Positions 25,625 through 34,418 of a stretch of DNA of 55,162 nucleotides are shown here, piece after piece. How positions within the stretch are numbered: position 1 is the stretch's first letter; each line of letters starts with the position of its first letter. The stretch is from CAISDA01 sp050258555. GTDB taxonomy: Bacteria > Bacteroidota > Ignavibacteria > UBA10030 > UBA8401. Made by a program: the position numbers and the translations under genes. Under the pieces are notes generated by a model. That model was not told the DNA's origin, made no database searches, and saw only the letters and a program-made list of their open reading frames with translations. The DNA is taken from contig JBLMZA010000037.1 in NCBI GenBank assembly GCA_050258555.1, positions 1-55,162 on the forward strand, given 5' to 3'.

Positions 25625-27511
25625 ATGTTCGATCTTCTTTATGTGATACCGCTTGCGCCCTTCATCGGGTTCGTGATACTCGCGCTCTTCGGCGCGGCGC
25701 TTTCAAAGCGGCAGATCGCCTTTGTCGCCCTTGCCGCCACCGGCATCGCCATGGCGGTGATGTTTGCAATCGGCATCCGCTTCCTGATGAGTCCTCCGCC
25801 CGGAGACCGCTACACGCAGACGCTCTGGGAATGGATCGGCACAGGAACGTTCCGTCCGGCCTTTGCCTTCGCGCTCGATGCGCTCTCGCTCGTGATGACG
25901 TTTGTCGTCACGTTCGTCGGATTCCTGATCCATCTCTATTCGACCGAGTACATGGAGGAGGACCGCGACTACGCCCGATTCTTCGCCTCGATGAACCTCT
26001 TCATCGCGAGCATGCTCCTTCTTGTGCTCGGCGACAATCTTCTGCTCCTGTATTTCGGATGGGAGGGCGTGGGCCTCTGCAGCTATCTTCTGATCGGCTT
26101 CTGGTACGAGGACGAGGCCAATGGCCGCGCGGCCATGAAGGCCTTCATCGTCACGCGCGTGGGCGATACGGCGATGGCGATCGGACTCTATATTATCTTC
26201 ATGCATTTCGGCACGCTCTCGATCGCCGAGATCACATCGCGCGCGCCCTTCCTCTGGACCTCCGGCTCCGGCGTGGCCGTGGGCGCCGCGGCCTGCCTTC
26301 TGGGCGGGGCCGTGGGAAAATCGGCGCAGCTTCCGCTGCAGACCTGGCTTCCCGATGCGATGGCGGGTCCGACGCCTGTTTCCGCGCTGATCCATGCGGC
26401 GACGATGGTCACGGCAGGCGTCTATCTCATCGCGCGCATGCATGTGCTCTTCGACCTGGCGCCCGTTGTCCAGACCGCGGTCGGAGTGATCGGCGCCCTG
26501 ACGCTTCTGATTGCGGGCTTCAGCGCGCTCACACAAAACGACATCAAGCGCGTTCTGGCCTATTCGACGATCAGCCAGATCGGCTACATGTTTCTGGCGC
26601 TCGGCGTGGGCGCCTACAGCGCGGCGATGTTCCATTTCATGACGCACGCCTTCTTCAAGGCGCTGCTCTTTCTTGCCGCGGGTGTACTGATCTACTGCCT
26701 GCATCACGAGCAGGACATGTTCAAGATGGGAGGCTTGCGGAAGCTCATGCCCGCCGCATTCTGGACGTTCACGGCCGGTGCCATCTCGCTTTCGGCGCTG
26801 CCTCTTGTGACGGCCGGATTCTACAGCAAGGACATGATCATCTGGAGCGCCTGGTCTTCCGAACGCGGGAGCCCGTGGCTCTGGGCTGCGGGATTTTTCG
26901 GGGCCTTCATCACGGCGATCTATACGTTCCGCATGCTCTTTCTCACATTCTACGGCCCGACGCATACCGTGCCGCATAAGACGGCCACATGGCGCATGAT
27001 GCTGCCGCTTGTGATACTTGCCGCGCTCTCGATCGTCGGGGGCTTTGTCGAGACGCCGGAGACGCTCGGGCATGTGACGCTTTTTTCGCGCTTCATGGAA
27101 TCGGTCGTGCGCGATGCGCCGACTGTCGAAGCCACGGCGTCGACCGAAGTCCTCTTTCAACTGCTGTCTGTGGCAGCCGTCGCGCTCGGCATCGCGATTG
27201 CGTGGTACTTCTATCTGAAAAACAGCGAAGCCTCCGAGCGTCTTGCGCGCTCCGGCGCGCGTCTGCACGCCTTCTGGAAATCCGGGTGGGCGTTCGACTG
27301 GCTCTATGAAAAGCTGTTCATCGCTCCGTATGTCTGGCTGGCGCGGACCAATAAGAACGACGTCGCCGATTACATCTCGAAGGGCATCGCCGGGGCGACG
27401 ATCATCATGTATCGCGTCACCTCAAGCACGCAAAACGGCCACATCCGCCGGTATGCCGCGGTGATCGCGGCCGGCGCGGCCATCATCGTTGCCATTATGG
27501 TGTTCTCATGA
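25625..27511 (+). CDS. nuoL: NADH-quinone oxidoreductase subunit L
   Basis: This encodes 628 residues with about 16 membrane helices, one of the three antiporter-like proton-pumping subunits. Motifs include FFGWEGVGLCSYLLIGFWY-type sequence, the lysine region in LGGAVGKSAQLPLQTWLPDAM and the HAATMVTAGVYLIARMH helix. The long lateral helix is expected in the C-terminal 100 residues. The gene overlaps nuoM by four bases (ATGA). No deviation from the family is apparent. Confidence 0.96.
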   Translation: MFDLLYVIPLAPFIGFVILALFGAALSKRQIAFVALAATGIAMAVMFAIGIRFLMSPPPGDRYTQTLWEWIGTGTFRPAFAFALDALSLVMTFVVTFVGFLIHLYSTEYMEEDRDYARFFASMNLFIASMLLLVLGDNLLLLYFGWEGVGLCSYLLIGFWYEDEANGRAAMKAFIVTRVGDTAMAIGLYIIFMHFGTLSIAEITSRAPFLWTSGSGVAVGAAACLLGGAVGKSAQLPLQTWLPDAMAGPTPVSALIHAATMVTAGVYLIARMHVLFDLAPVVQTAVGVIGALTLLIAGFSALTQNDIKRVLAYSTISQIGYMFLALGVGAYSAAMFHFMTHAFFKALLFLAAGVLIYCLHHEQDMFKMGGLRKLMPAAFWTFTAGAISLSALPLVTAGFYSKDMIIWSAWSSERGSPWLWAAGFFGAFITAIYTFRMLFLTFYGPTHTVPHKTATWRMMLPLVILAALSIVGGFVETPETLGHVTLFSRFMESVVRDAPTVEATASTEVLFQLLSVAAVALGIAIAWYFYLKNSEASERLARSGARLHAFWKSGWAFDWLYEKLFIAPYVWLARTNKNDVADYISKGIAGATIIMYRVTSSTQNGHIRRYAAVIAAGAAIIVAIMVFS

Positions 27512-29037
27512 TACTACTGCTTTTGATCATCATTCCGCTTGCAGGCGGCATCCTTGCCTGGGCATCGGGCAGGCGCGCTCCGAACGCATCGCGCGCCATT
27601 GCGCTTGTTGCGGCCTTGGCCGATCTCGGCCTGGCGCTCGTGCTCTGGAGCCGGTATTTCGATCAGATCGATCTCATGCGCCAGGGCGCCTGGCTCGAGG
27701 AATTCCAGGCCCGGTGGGTGCCCGAGTTCGGCATCTCCTTCTATCTGGCCATAGACGGCGTGAGCCTGCTTCTGATTCTGCTCACCGCGGTGCTGGGTGC
27801 GCTCTCCATTGCTGCCAGCTGGAGCGAGGTGAATGAGCGCGTCGGGTTCTTCCACTTCAATCTGCTCTGGATTCTGGCCGGACTCAACGGCGTCTTTCTT
27901 GCGCTGGATCTCTTCCTCTTTTATTTCTTCTGGGAAGTGATGCTCATTCCGATGTACTTCCTGATCGGCATCTGGGGGCATGAGGACAGAATCTACGCCT
28001 CGATGAAGTTCTTCATCTTCACGCAGGCATCGGGACTCCTGATGCTTCTGGCGATCCTCGGGCTCTATTACGTCCATCATCAGGAGACCGGCGTCTTCAC
28101 ATTCAATTATATGGAACTGCTTGGAACGCCGCTTGCGCGGGGAACCGGCTGGCTTCTGATGTCCGGATTTTTTGCGGCTTTCGCCGTGAAGCTGCCCATG
28201 TTTCCGTTTCATACATGGCTTCCCGATGCGCATACGGAAGCGCCCACAGCAGGAAGCGTAATTCTTGCAGGATTGATGCTCAAATCGGGCGCCTATGGCA
28301 TGATCCGGTTTGTCGTGCCTCTCTTTCCTGAAGCCGCACATGAATTCGCTCCTGCTGCAATGGCGCTCGGCGTCGCGGGCATCATCTACGGCGCCATTGT
28401 CGCCTTCGGCCAGGATGATCTGAAGCGTCTCATTGCCTACACGAGCGTGAGCCATCTCGGCTTTGTGCTTCTGGGCATTTTTGCCTGGAACACGCTCGCC
28501 CTGCAGGGAGCGGTGATGCAGATGCTCTGCCATGGATTTTCGACGGGCGCCCTCTTCATTCTGGTGGGCATGATCCAGGAGCATCTTCACACGCGCGACA
28601 TGCGGAAGATGGGAGGCATGTGGGATACGGTGCCGCGCATGGGAGGCGTGGCGATGTTCTTTGCCATGGCCTCGCTCGGTCTTCCGGGACTCGGCAACTT
28701 CGTGGCCGAGATCCTCGTGCTTCTGGGCGCATACCAGGCGAATGCCTGGCTCACCGGCATCGCCACCACGGGCTTTGTGGCCGCGACGATTTATTCGCTC
28801 TGGATCATGCAGAAGGCCTTCATGGGCAGGGCAATCCGCGAGTATCATCTGCCCGATCTTTCGGTGCGCTACATGACGATCTTCGGCGTGATGATCCTGA
28901 TGCTCGTCTGGCTCGGACTCTATCCGAAGCCGGTGATCGAGACGGCGCAGACATCGATCGAGCATCTGCAGAAAATCGCGGGCGGAGCATCCGCCGCCGC
29001 AGCTGCGCCGGGGCAGACAAAAGGAGGTGAACGATGA
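27508..29037 (+). CDS. nuoM: NADH-quinone oxidoreductase subunit M
   Basis: This encodes 509 residues, an antiporter-like proton-pumping subunit. The family motifs are FFFWEVMLIPMYFLIGIWG, KLPMFPFHTWLPDAHTEAP and LKRLIAYTSVSHLGFV. An extra alanine-rich tail (GGASAAAAAPGQTKG) ends the protein. It overlaps both neighbours by ATGA junctions, which suggests coupled translation with nuoL and nuoN. Confidence 0.96.
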   Translation: MILLLLIIIPLAGGILAWASGRRAPNASRAIALVAALADLGLALVLWSRYFDQIDLMRQGAWLEEFQARWVPEFGISFYLAIDGVSLLLILLTAVLGALSIAASWSEVNERVGFFHFNLLWILAGLNGVFLALDLFLFYFFWEVMLIPMYFLIGIWGHEDRIYASMKFFIFTQASGLLMLLAILGLYYVHHQETGVFTFNYMELLGTPLARGTGWLLMSGFFAAFAVKLPMFPFHTWLPDAHTEAPTAGSVILAGLMLKSGAYGMIRFVVPLFPEAAHEFAPAAMALGVAGIIYGAIVAFGQDDLKRLIAYTSVSHLGFVLLGIFAWNTLALQGAVMQMLCHGFSTGALFILVGMIQEHLHTRDMRKMGGMWDTVPRMGGVAMFFAMASLGLPGLGNFVAEILVLLGAYQANAWLTGIATTGFVAATIYSLWIMQKAFMGRAIREYHLPDLSVRYMTIFGVMILMLVWLGLYPKPVIETAQTSIEHLQKIAGGASAAAAAPGQTKGGER

Positions 29038-30479
29038 ATGCGCAGGAATGGGCGGCCCTGGCGCCGATCCTTGCGTTGAGCGCCGCAGGCATCATCGTGC
29101 TTCTGGCCTCGGCCTTCATCCGTACGCATGCCGCAGCGGCATGGCTGGCGCTTCTGGGCCTTGGAGCCGCATTCGTTTCGCTCTGGATGAGTCCGGCGCG
29201 CACGACACCCGTTACGGTCACGCCGCTTCTGATCGTCGACCGCTTCGCGCTCTATTTTATGGGATTGATCCTCGTGTCCGCGATCGCGACATGCGCGCTT
29301 GCATACGGATACCTGAAGCATTTTTCGGACCGGCGCGAGGAGATCTATGTGCTCATCGTGCTTTCGACGCTGGGCGCCTCGGTGATGGTCGAGGCACGGC
29401 ATTTCGCCTCGCTCTTTCTCGGCCTCGAGTTGTTGACGGTGAGCCTCTACGGCATGGTCGCCTATGTGCGTGAGGATGAGCATGCGCTCGAAGCCGGCAT
29501 GAAGTATCTCGTGCTGGCGGCGGCCTCGAGCGCCTTTTTGCTTTTCGGAATCGCGCTGATCTATGCCGAACTCGGCACGATGGATTTCGCGCGGTGCGCG
29601 GCCGCATTGGCCGCGCCCTCGCGCGCGTCCTCCCCCCTGGTGCTTTATGCCGGAGCCGGACTGCTTCTTACCGGCGTCGGCTTCAAGCTCGGCGTGGTGC
29701 CCTTTCATATGTGGACGCCCGACGTCTACGAAGGCTCGCCGGCGCCGGTGACCGCCTTCCTTGCCACGGCATCGAAGGGCGCCATGGCCGCCGCACTGCT
29801 TCGATTGATGAGCGGCGTTCGCATTGCGGAGTATCCGGCGCTTGCAGGCGCCTTCGGCTTTGTGGCCATCGCCTCGATGTTCGCGGGCAATTTCCTGGCG
29901 CTGAAGCAGACGAATGTGAAGCGGCTGCTTGCGTATTCCTCGATCACGCATCTGGGCTACCTCCTGGTCGCATTCGTTGCCAGCGGCGCGCTGGCAGCGG
30001 AGGCGGTGATGTACTATCTTGCCGCCTACATGATCACCTCGCTTGCCGCCTTCGGCATCGTGAGCGTCTGCTCCACAAGCAGCCTTCAGCTCAATACGAT
30101 CGATGAATACCGCGGGCTCTATTGGACGAGGCCCTGGCTGGCGGCCATGTTCACCGCCGCGCTTCTGTCGCTGGCCGGCATTCCGCTCACGGCCGGCTTC
30201 ATCGGCAAGTATCTCGTCATCAGCGCGGGCGCGGGCGCGGCGCAGTGGACGCTCCTGGCGATTCTTGTCGTCAACAGCGCGATCGGCATTTATTACTATC
30301 TGCGCATTGTCGTGGCGATGTATGCCGCGCCCTCCGAGCCGGCGCTCCACCTGGAGCCCCTGTCGATCGAAGGAGGCATCGTGCTCTCATTGCTCACGCT
30401 GGCGCTTGTGGTGCTCGGCGTCTATCCCTCGCCGCTGATCGAGCTGATCCGCGCGGCCGCATCGGGATTTTTTTCATAA
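29034..30479 (+). CDS. nuoN: NADH-quinone oxidoreductase subunit N
   Basis: This encodes 481 residues with about 14 membrane helices and the NuoN signatures FLGLELLTVSLYGMVAY, LGVVPFHMWTPDVYEGSP and VKRLLAYSSITHLGYLLV. It is the third antiporter-like subunit and completes the 13-gene complex I set (14 subunits counting the CD fusion). It begins inside the nuoM stop codon and ends 14 bases before the fumarase gene. Confidence 0.96.
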   Translation: MNAQEWAALAPILALSAAGIIVLLASAFIRTHAAAAWLALLGLGAAFVSLWMSPARTTPVTVTPLLIVDRFALYFMGLILVSAIATCALAYGYLKHFSDRREEIYVLIVLSTLGASVMVEARHFASLFLGLELLTVSLYGMVAYVREDEHALEAGMKYLVLAAASSAFLLFGIALIYAELGTMDFARCAAALAAPSRASSPLVLYAGAGLLLTGVGFKLGVVPFHMWTPDVYEGSPAPVTAFLATASKGAMAAALLRLMSGVRIAEYPALAGAFGFVAIASMFAGNFLALKQTNVKRLLAYSSITHLGYLLVAFVASGALAAEAVMYYLAAYMITSLAAFGIVSVCSTSSLQLNTIDEYRGLYWTRPWLAAMFTAALLSLAGIPLTAGFIGKYLVISAGAGAAQWTLLAILVVNSAIGIYYYLRIVVAMYAAPSEPALHLEPLSIEGGIVLSLLTLALVVLGVYPSPLIELIRAAASGFFS

Positions 30480-30493
30480 AGGATGAAGCGCAC

Positions 30494-31900
30494 ATGATGG
30501 AAGAGGAACGGACAGACATCTACCGGATCGAACACGATTCGATGGGGGATGTGAAAATCCCGAAGGACGCCTACTGGGGAGCGCAGACCGAACGCGCCAT
30601 CGGAAATTTTCCGGTGAGCGGCATCGCGTTTCCGCCGGTGTTCATCCGCGCGCTCTCGATGATCAAGCAGGCCTGCGCGATCGTCAACCGGGACGACGGC
30701 GCGCTCGATGTCTCCATGGCCGATGCCGTCATCCGCGCCTCGGCCGAAGCGGCGTCGGGAAAATTCGACAGCCAGTTTCCGCTCGATATTTTTCAGACCG
30801 GATCGGGCACATCGACCAACATGAATGCCAACGAAGTGATCGCCACGCGCGCCAACGAGCTCCTGAGCGGCCAGCGCCATACGACCCATCCCGTCCATCC
30901 GAACGATCATGTGAACATGGGGCAGTCATCGAACGATGTGATTCCCTCGGCCATACACACGGCCGTCTGCCTGCAGACAAGGGCGCACCTCCTGCCGGCG
31001 CTCGAGCTTCTGGAAGGCGAACTGGCCATGAAGGAACGCCAGTCGCAGGGCATCGTCAAGACCGGACGCACGCACCTGATGGATGCCGTTCCGATCACGT
31101 TTGCCCAGGAGCTCTCGGGCTGGAGATCGCAGATCGAAACGGCGCGCCTGGAGCTGATCCATGCCATGGAAGGCTTGTCTGAACTCGCGCTCGGCGGCAC
31201 CGCGATCGGCACCGGCATCAATGCGCGCGAGGGCTTCGGCCGGAAAGTCTGCGACAGGCTCTCGGAACTGACGGAGATCCACTTTCGCGAGGCATCGAAT
31301 CATTTTCAGGCGCAGTCGTCCCTGGACCGGCTCTCGGTCTTCTCGGGCGCGCTTCGCACGTATGCGACGAGCCTTCTGAAGATCTCGAACGATCTTCGGC
31401 TCATGAACAGCGGACCCTTTTCGGGCATGGGGGAGATCCGCCTGGCGTCGCTGCAGCCGGGAAGCTCCATCATGCCCGGCAAGGTCAATCCCGTGATTCC
31501 GGAGGCCGCGCGCATGGTCTGCCTCCAGGTGCTCGGCAACGACATGGTGGTCTCGACGGCCAATGCGATGGGCGAATTCCAGCTCAATGTGATGCTGCCT
31601 GTGGCGGCGCATAATTGCCTCCAGTCGGTCTCGATACTGGGCTCTGTGACCGTGCTTGTGGCCGAGAAAGCCATCCGCACATTCGACATCGACAGAGAGC
31701 ACGCCGCATACATCCTCGGGCGCAACCCGATCATCGCCACGATTCTCAATCCCGTAATCGGGTACGAGAAGGCTGCCCAGGCGGTGAAAAAAGCGCTCGC
31801 AGAAAAAAAGACGGTGAAAGAAACAGTTGTCGAGCTTGGATTTGTTTCAAAAGAAGAGGCAGAACGACTGCTCGATCCGATTGCGATGACGCATCCGTGA
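30494..31900 (+). CDS. fumC: class II fumarate hydratase
   Basis: This encodes 468 residues from ATG 30494 (ATG 30497 is equally possible). It interconverts fumarate and malate in the TCA cycle. Class II motifs are clear: GSGTSTNMNANEVIA, NDHVNMGQSSNDVIPSA, KTGRTHLMDA and the catalytic loop GSSIMPGKVNP (about 323-333). The enzyme needs no iron-sulfur cluster. It sits 14 bases after nuoN, which places a TCA enzyme in the complex I transcript. The long open frame upstream of the start overlaps nuoN and is not coding. Confidence 0.95.
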   Translation: MMEEERTDIYRIEHDSMGDVKIPKDAYWGAQTERAIGNFPVSGIAFPPVFIRALSMIKQACAIVNRDDGALDVSMADAVIRASAEAASGKFDSQFPLDIFQTGSGTSTNMNANEVIATRANELLSGQRHTTHPVHPNDHVNMGQSSNDVIPSAIHTAVCLQTRAHLLPALELLEGELAMKERQSQGIVKTGRTHLMDAVPITFAQELSGWRSQIETARLELIHAMEGLSELALGGTAIGTGINAREGFGRKVCDRLSELTEIHFREASNHFQAQSSLDRLSVFSGALRTYATSLLKISNDLRLMNSGPFSGMGEIRLASLQPGSSIMPGKVNPVIPEAARMVCLQVLGNDMVVSTANAMGEFQLNVMLPVAAHNCLQSVSILGSVTVLVAEKAIRTFDIDREHAAYILGRNPIIATILNPVIGYEKAAQAVKKALAEKKTVKETVVELGFVSKEEAERLLDPIAMTHP

Positions 31901-31928
31901 AAAATTAAAGAAAGCGAGTGTACAAAGC

Positions 31929-34418
31929 GTGCATCAGGTGATACAAGACAGTCTTATCAGTGATCTGTTCAGACGCTGGGGATATCTGGAGGCCGACATC
32001 GATCCGCTGCGGACGATTGCGCCCCACAGGGTGGAAGAGCTGCATCAGGCGGAGGGAGAGGAAGCCGAGCATGCGCGTGCATGCTATTGCGGGACGATCG
32101 GCATCGAGTTCATGCACATCCTCGAGCATGAGCGCAGAGAGTGGATACAGGAGAAGATGGAGTCGGACCGTCCCAAAGAGGATCAGGAATCGATCCTCAG
32201 GCGCCTCGTCTCGGCTGAAGTGTTCGAGCAGGTGCTGCAGCACCGCTATCCGGGCACGAAGCGCTTTTCGCTCGAGGGGCTCTCAGCGCTCATTCCGCTT
32301 CTGGATGAAACCCTGGAGACGGCGGCAAGGGAAGGCGCGCAGGAAATCGTGATCGGCATGAGCCACCGCGGGAGGCTCAATGTGATGCTGCACATCGTGG
32401 GCACCAACCCGGTTGATCTCTTCACGGCCTTCGAGGATGTCGATCCGAGAAGCGTGCTCGGCGGAGGCGACGTGAAATACCATCACGGGGCCACCGGCAA
32501 TTATCGGACGAAAGAGGGGCGCACGCTCTCGGTGCGCATGGTTTCCAATCCGAGCCATCTGGAAGCGGTCGATCCCGTGGCGCTCGGACGCGTGAAGGCC
32601 AAGCAGACGCGCGACGGCTCGGAAGGCGAGAAGCACATCGTGTCCGTGCTCATACACGGCGATGCGGCCTTTGCCGGACAGGGCATCGCCGCCGAAACAT
32701 TGAACCTGAGCGCGGTCGACGGCTATTCGGTCGGCGGCACCCTCCACATCGTGGTCGACAATCTGATCGGCTTCACGGCCGGCCCCGGAGAGCTCTATTC
32801 CTCGCGCTTCTCGACCGACGTCGCCAAGCGCCTGCCCATACCGATCATTCATGTGAATGCGGAGGATCCCGATGCCGTGGTCTATGCCGCGCGCATGGCC
32901 GCGGAATACCGGTTCCGTTTCCGCTCCGACTGCGTGCTGCATCTGATCGGATACCGGCGGCACGGGCACAGCGAAGTCGACGATCCGACGGTGACGCAGC
33001 CCCTGCTCTACAAAAAAATCAAGGACCATCCGCCGCTCTGGAAACTGTATGCCGAGCGCACGGGCATCGATGCTGCGGAGGAGGAGAGCGCCCGGCGCCG
33101 CATGCTCGAAGCGGAGCAGTCGAAGTCGCAGACCGTGCGCTCGATTCCGCGCCTGAGCGTGCTGCCCGAATATTGGTCGGGCTACAGCGGCGGACCCTAT
33201 GAAATGTCGACCGAGCCGGAAACGGGCCTCGATGAACGCCGCCTGGCGGAGATCGTGCGCGCGCTTACCGAGACGCCCGAGGGCTTTTCCGTTCATCCGA
33301 AGGTCCGGCAGCTTCTGGAGCGCCGCGCCAAAATGGGCGCCGGAGAAGCGGCCGTGGATTTCGGCATGGCCGAGCTCCTGGCCTTTGGCTCGCTGTTGCA
33401 GGAAGGAGTGAGCGTGCGGCTTTCGGGACAGGACAGCCAGCGCGGCACATTCGGACACCGGCATGCCGTCTTGATCGATACCGAAAACGAGCATGAATAC
33501 GTCCCCTTGCGTTCGCTCTGCAAAGACCGTGTCTGGTGCACCATGCTCAATTCCATCTTGTCCGAGGCCGCGGTGCTCGGATTCGAATATGGCTTCAGCC
33601 GTGAGTATCCCGATGCGCTCGTGGCCTGGGAGGCGCAGTTCGGCGATTTCGCCAATGGTGCGCAGCTCATCATCGACCAGTTCATCAGCGCCAGCGAGGA
33701 CAAGTGGGCGCTTCTTTCGGGCATCGTGCTTCTTCTGCCGCACGGGTATGAAGGGCAGGGCGCCGAGCACTCGAGCGCAAGGATGGAGCGGTTTTTACAA
33801 CTTGCCGGAGAAGACAATATACAGATCTGTCAGCCGTCCACCTCGGCGCAGTATTTCCATCTCCTGCGCCGGCAGATGCTGCGCTCCTTGCGGAAGCCTC
33901 TGATCGTCTTCACGCCCAAATCCATGCTCCGCAGCGCGGAAGCCTCATCGGACCGAGGGGAATTCCTGAAGGGAACATTCCAGCGGGTCATTCCCGATCA
34001 TGACATCGCCGATGCCCGGCGCGTGCTTGTGTGCACGGGCAAGATCGGCCACGAACTGAGAGCCGAGCGCAAGAGGCGGCACAACGAGCATACGGCCGTT
34101 GTGATGCTCGAGCAGCTGTATCCGTTTCCCGAAGCCGAACTCGCCTCGGAGCTCTCGCGCCACATCCAGGCGCGCGAAGTGCTCTGGGTGCAGGAAGAAC
34201 CGGCCAATATGGGGGCGCTCGCCTTCGTGCTGCCGCTGCTTGAGCGCGCCTCGGGCTCGCGTCCGGTGCGCTCCGTCCGGCGTTCGGCCAGCGCCAGTCC
34301 CGCCACGGGCTCGGCCAAGGCCCATCAGCTGGAACAGCGGGCCATACTCGGCCTCGCCTTCCATTCGACAGAGCCGGCAAAATCGCAGCGCATGCCCTCG
34401 TCACAGAAAGGATCATGA
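31929..34418 (+). CDS. sucA: 2-oxoglutarate dehydrogenase E1 component
   Basis: This encodes 829 residues from a GTG start with a weak GCGAG motif upstream. It decarboxylates 2-oxoglutarate with thiamine diphosphate and passes succinyl groups to E2. Signatures are YCGTIGIEFMHI, GMSHRGRLNVM (about residue 145), NPSHLEAVDPVALGRVKAKQ, the cofactor motif GDAAFAGQG (about 244) and HGYEGQGAEHSSARMERFL. It is about 100 residues shorter than E. coli SucA; much of the N-terminal E2-docking segment is missing. The usual NNQIGFT reads D277-N-L-I-G-F-T, so the middle asparagine and the isoleucine that face the metal are kept. It overlaps the PrpD gene by four bases. Confidence 0.9.
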   Translation: MHQVIQDSLISDLFRRWGYLEADIDPLRTIAPHRVEELHQAEGEEAEHARACYCGTIGIEFMHILEHERREWIQEKMESDRPKEDQESILRRLVSAEVFEQVLQHRYPGTKRFSLEGLSALIPLLDETLETAAREGAQEIVIGMSHRGRLNVMLHIVGTNPVDLFTAFEDVDPRSVLGGGDVKYHHGATGNYRTKEGRTLSVRMVSNPSHLEAVDPVALGRVKAKQTRDGSEGEKHIVSVLIHGDAAFAGQGIAAETLNLSAVDGYSVGGTLHIVVDNLIGFTAGPGELYSSRFSTDVAKRLPIPIIHVNAEDPDAVVYAARMAAEYRFRFRSDCVLHLIGYRRHGHSEVDDPTVTQPLLYKKIKDHPPLWKLYAERTGIDAAEEESARRRMLEAEQSKSQTVRSIPRLSVLPEYWSGYSGGPYEMSTEPETGLDERRLAEIVRALTETPEGFSVHPKVRQLLERRAKMGAGEAAVDFGMAELLAFGSLLQEGVSVRLSGQDSQRGTFGHRHAVLIDTENEHEYVPLRSLCKDRVWCTMLNSILSEAAVLGFEYGFSREYPDALVAWEAQFGDFANGAQLIIDQFISASEDKWALLSGIVLLLPHGYEGQGAEHSSARMERFLQLAGEDNIQICQPSTSAQYFHLLRRQMLRSLRKPLIVFTPKSMLRSAEASSDRGEFLKGTFQRVIPDHDIADARRVLVCTGKIGHELRAERKRRHNEHTAVVMLEQLYPFPEAELASELSRHIQAREVLWVQEEPANMGALAFVLPLLERASGSRPVRSVRRSASASPATGSAKAHQLEQRAILGLAFHSTEPAKSQRMPSSQKGS

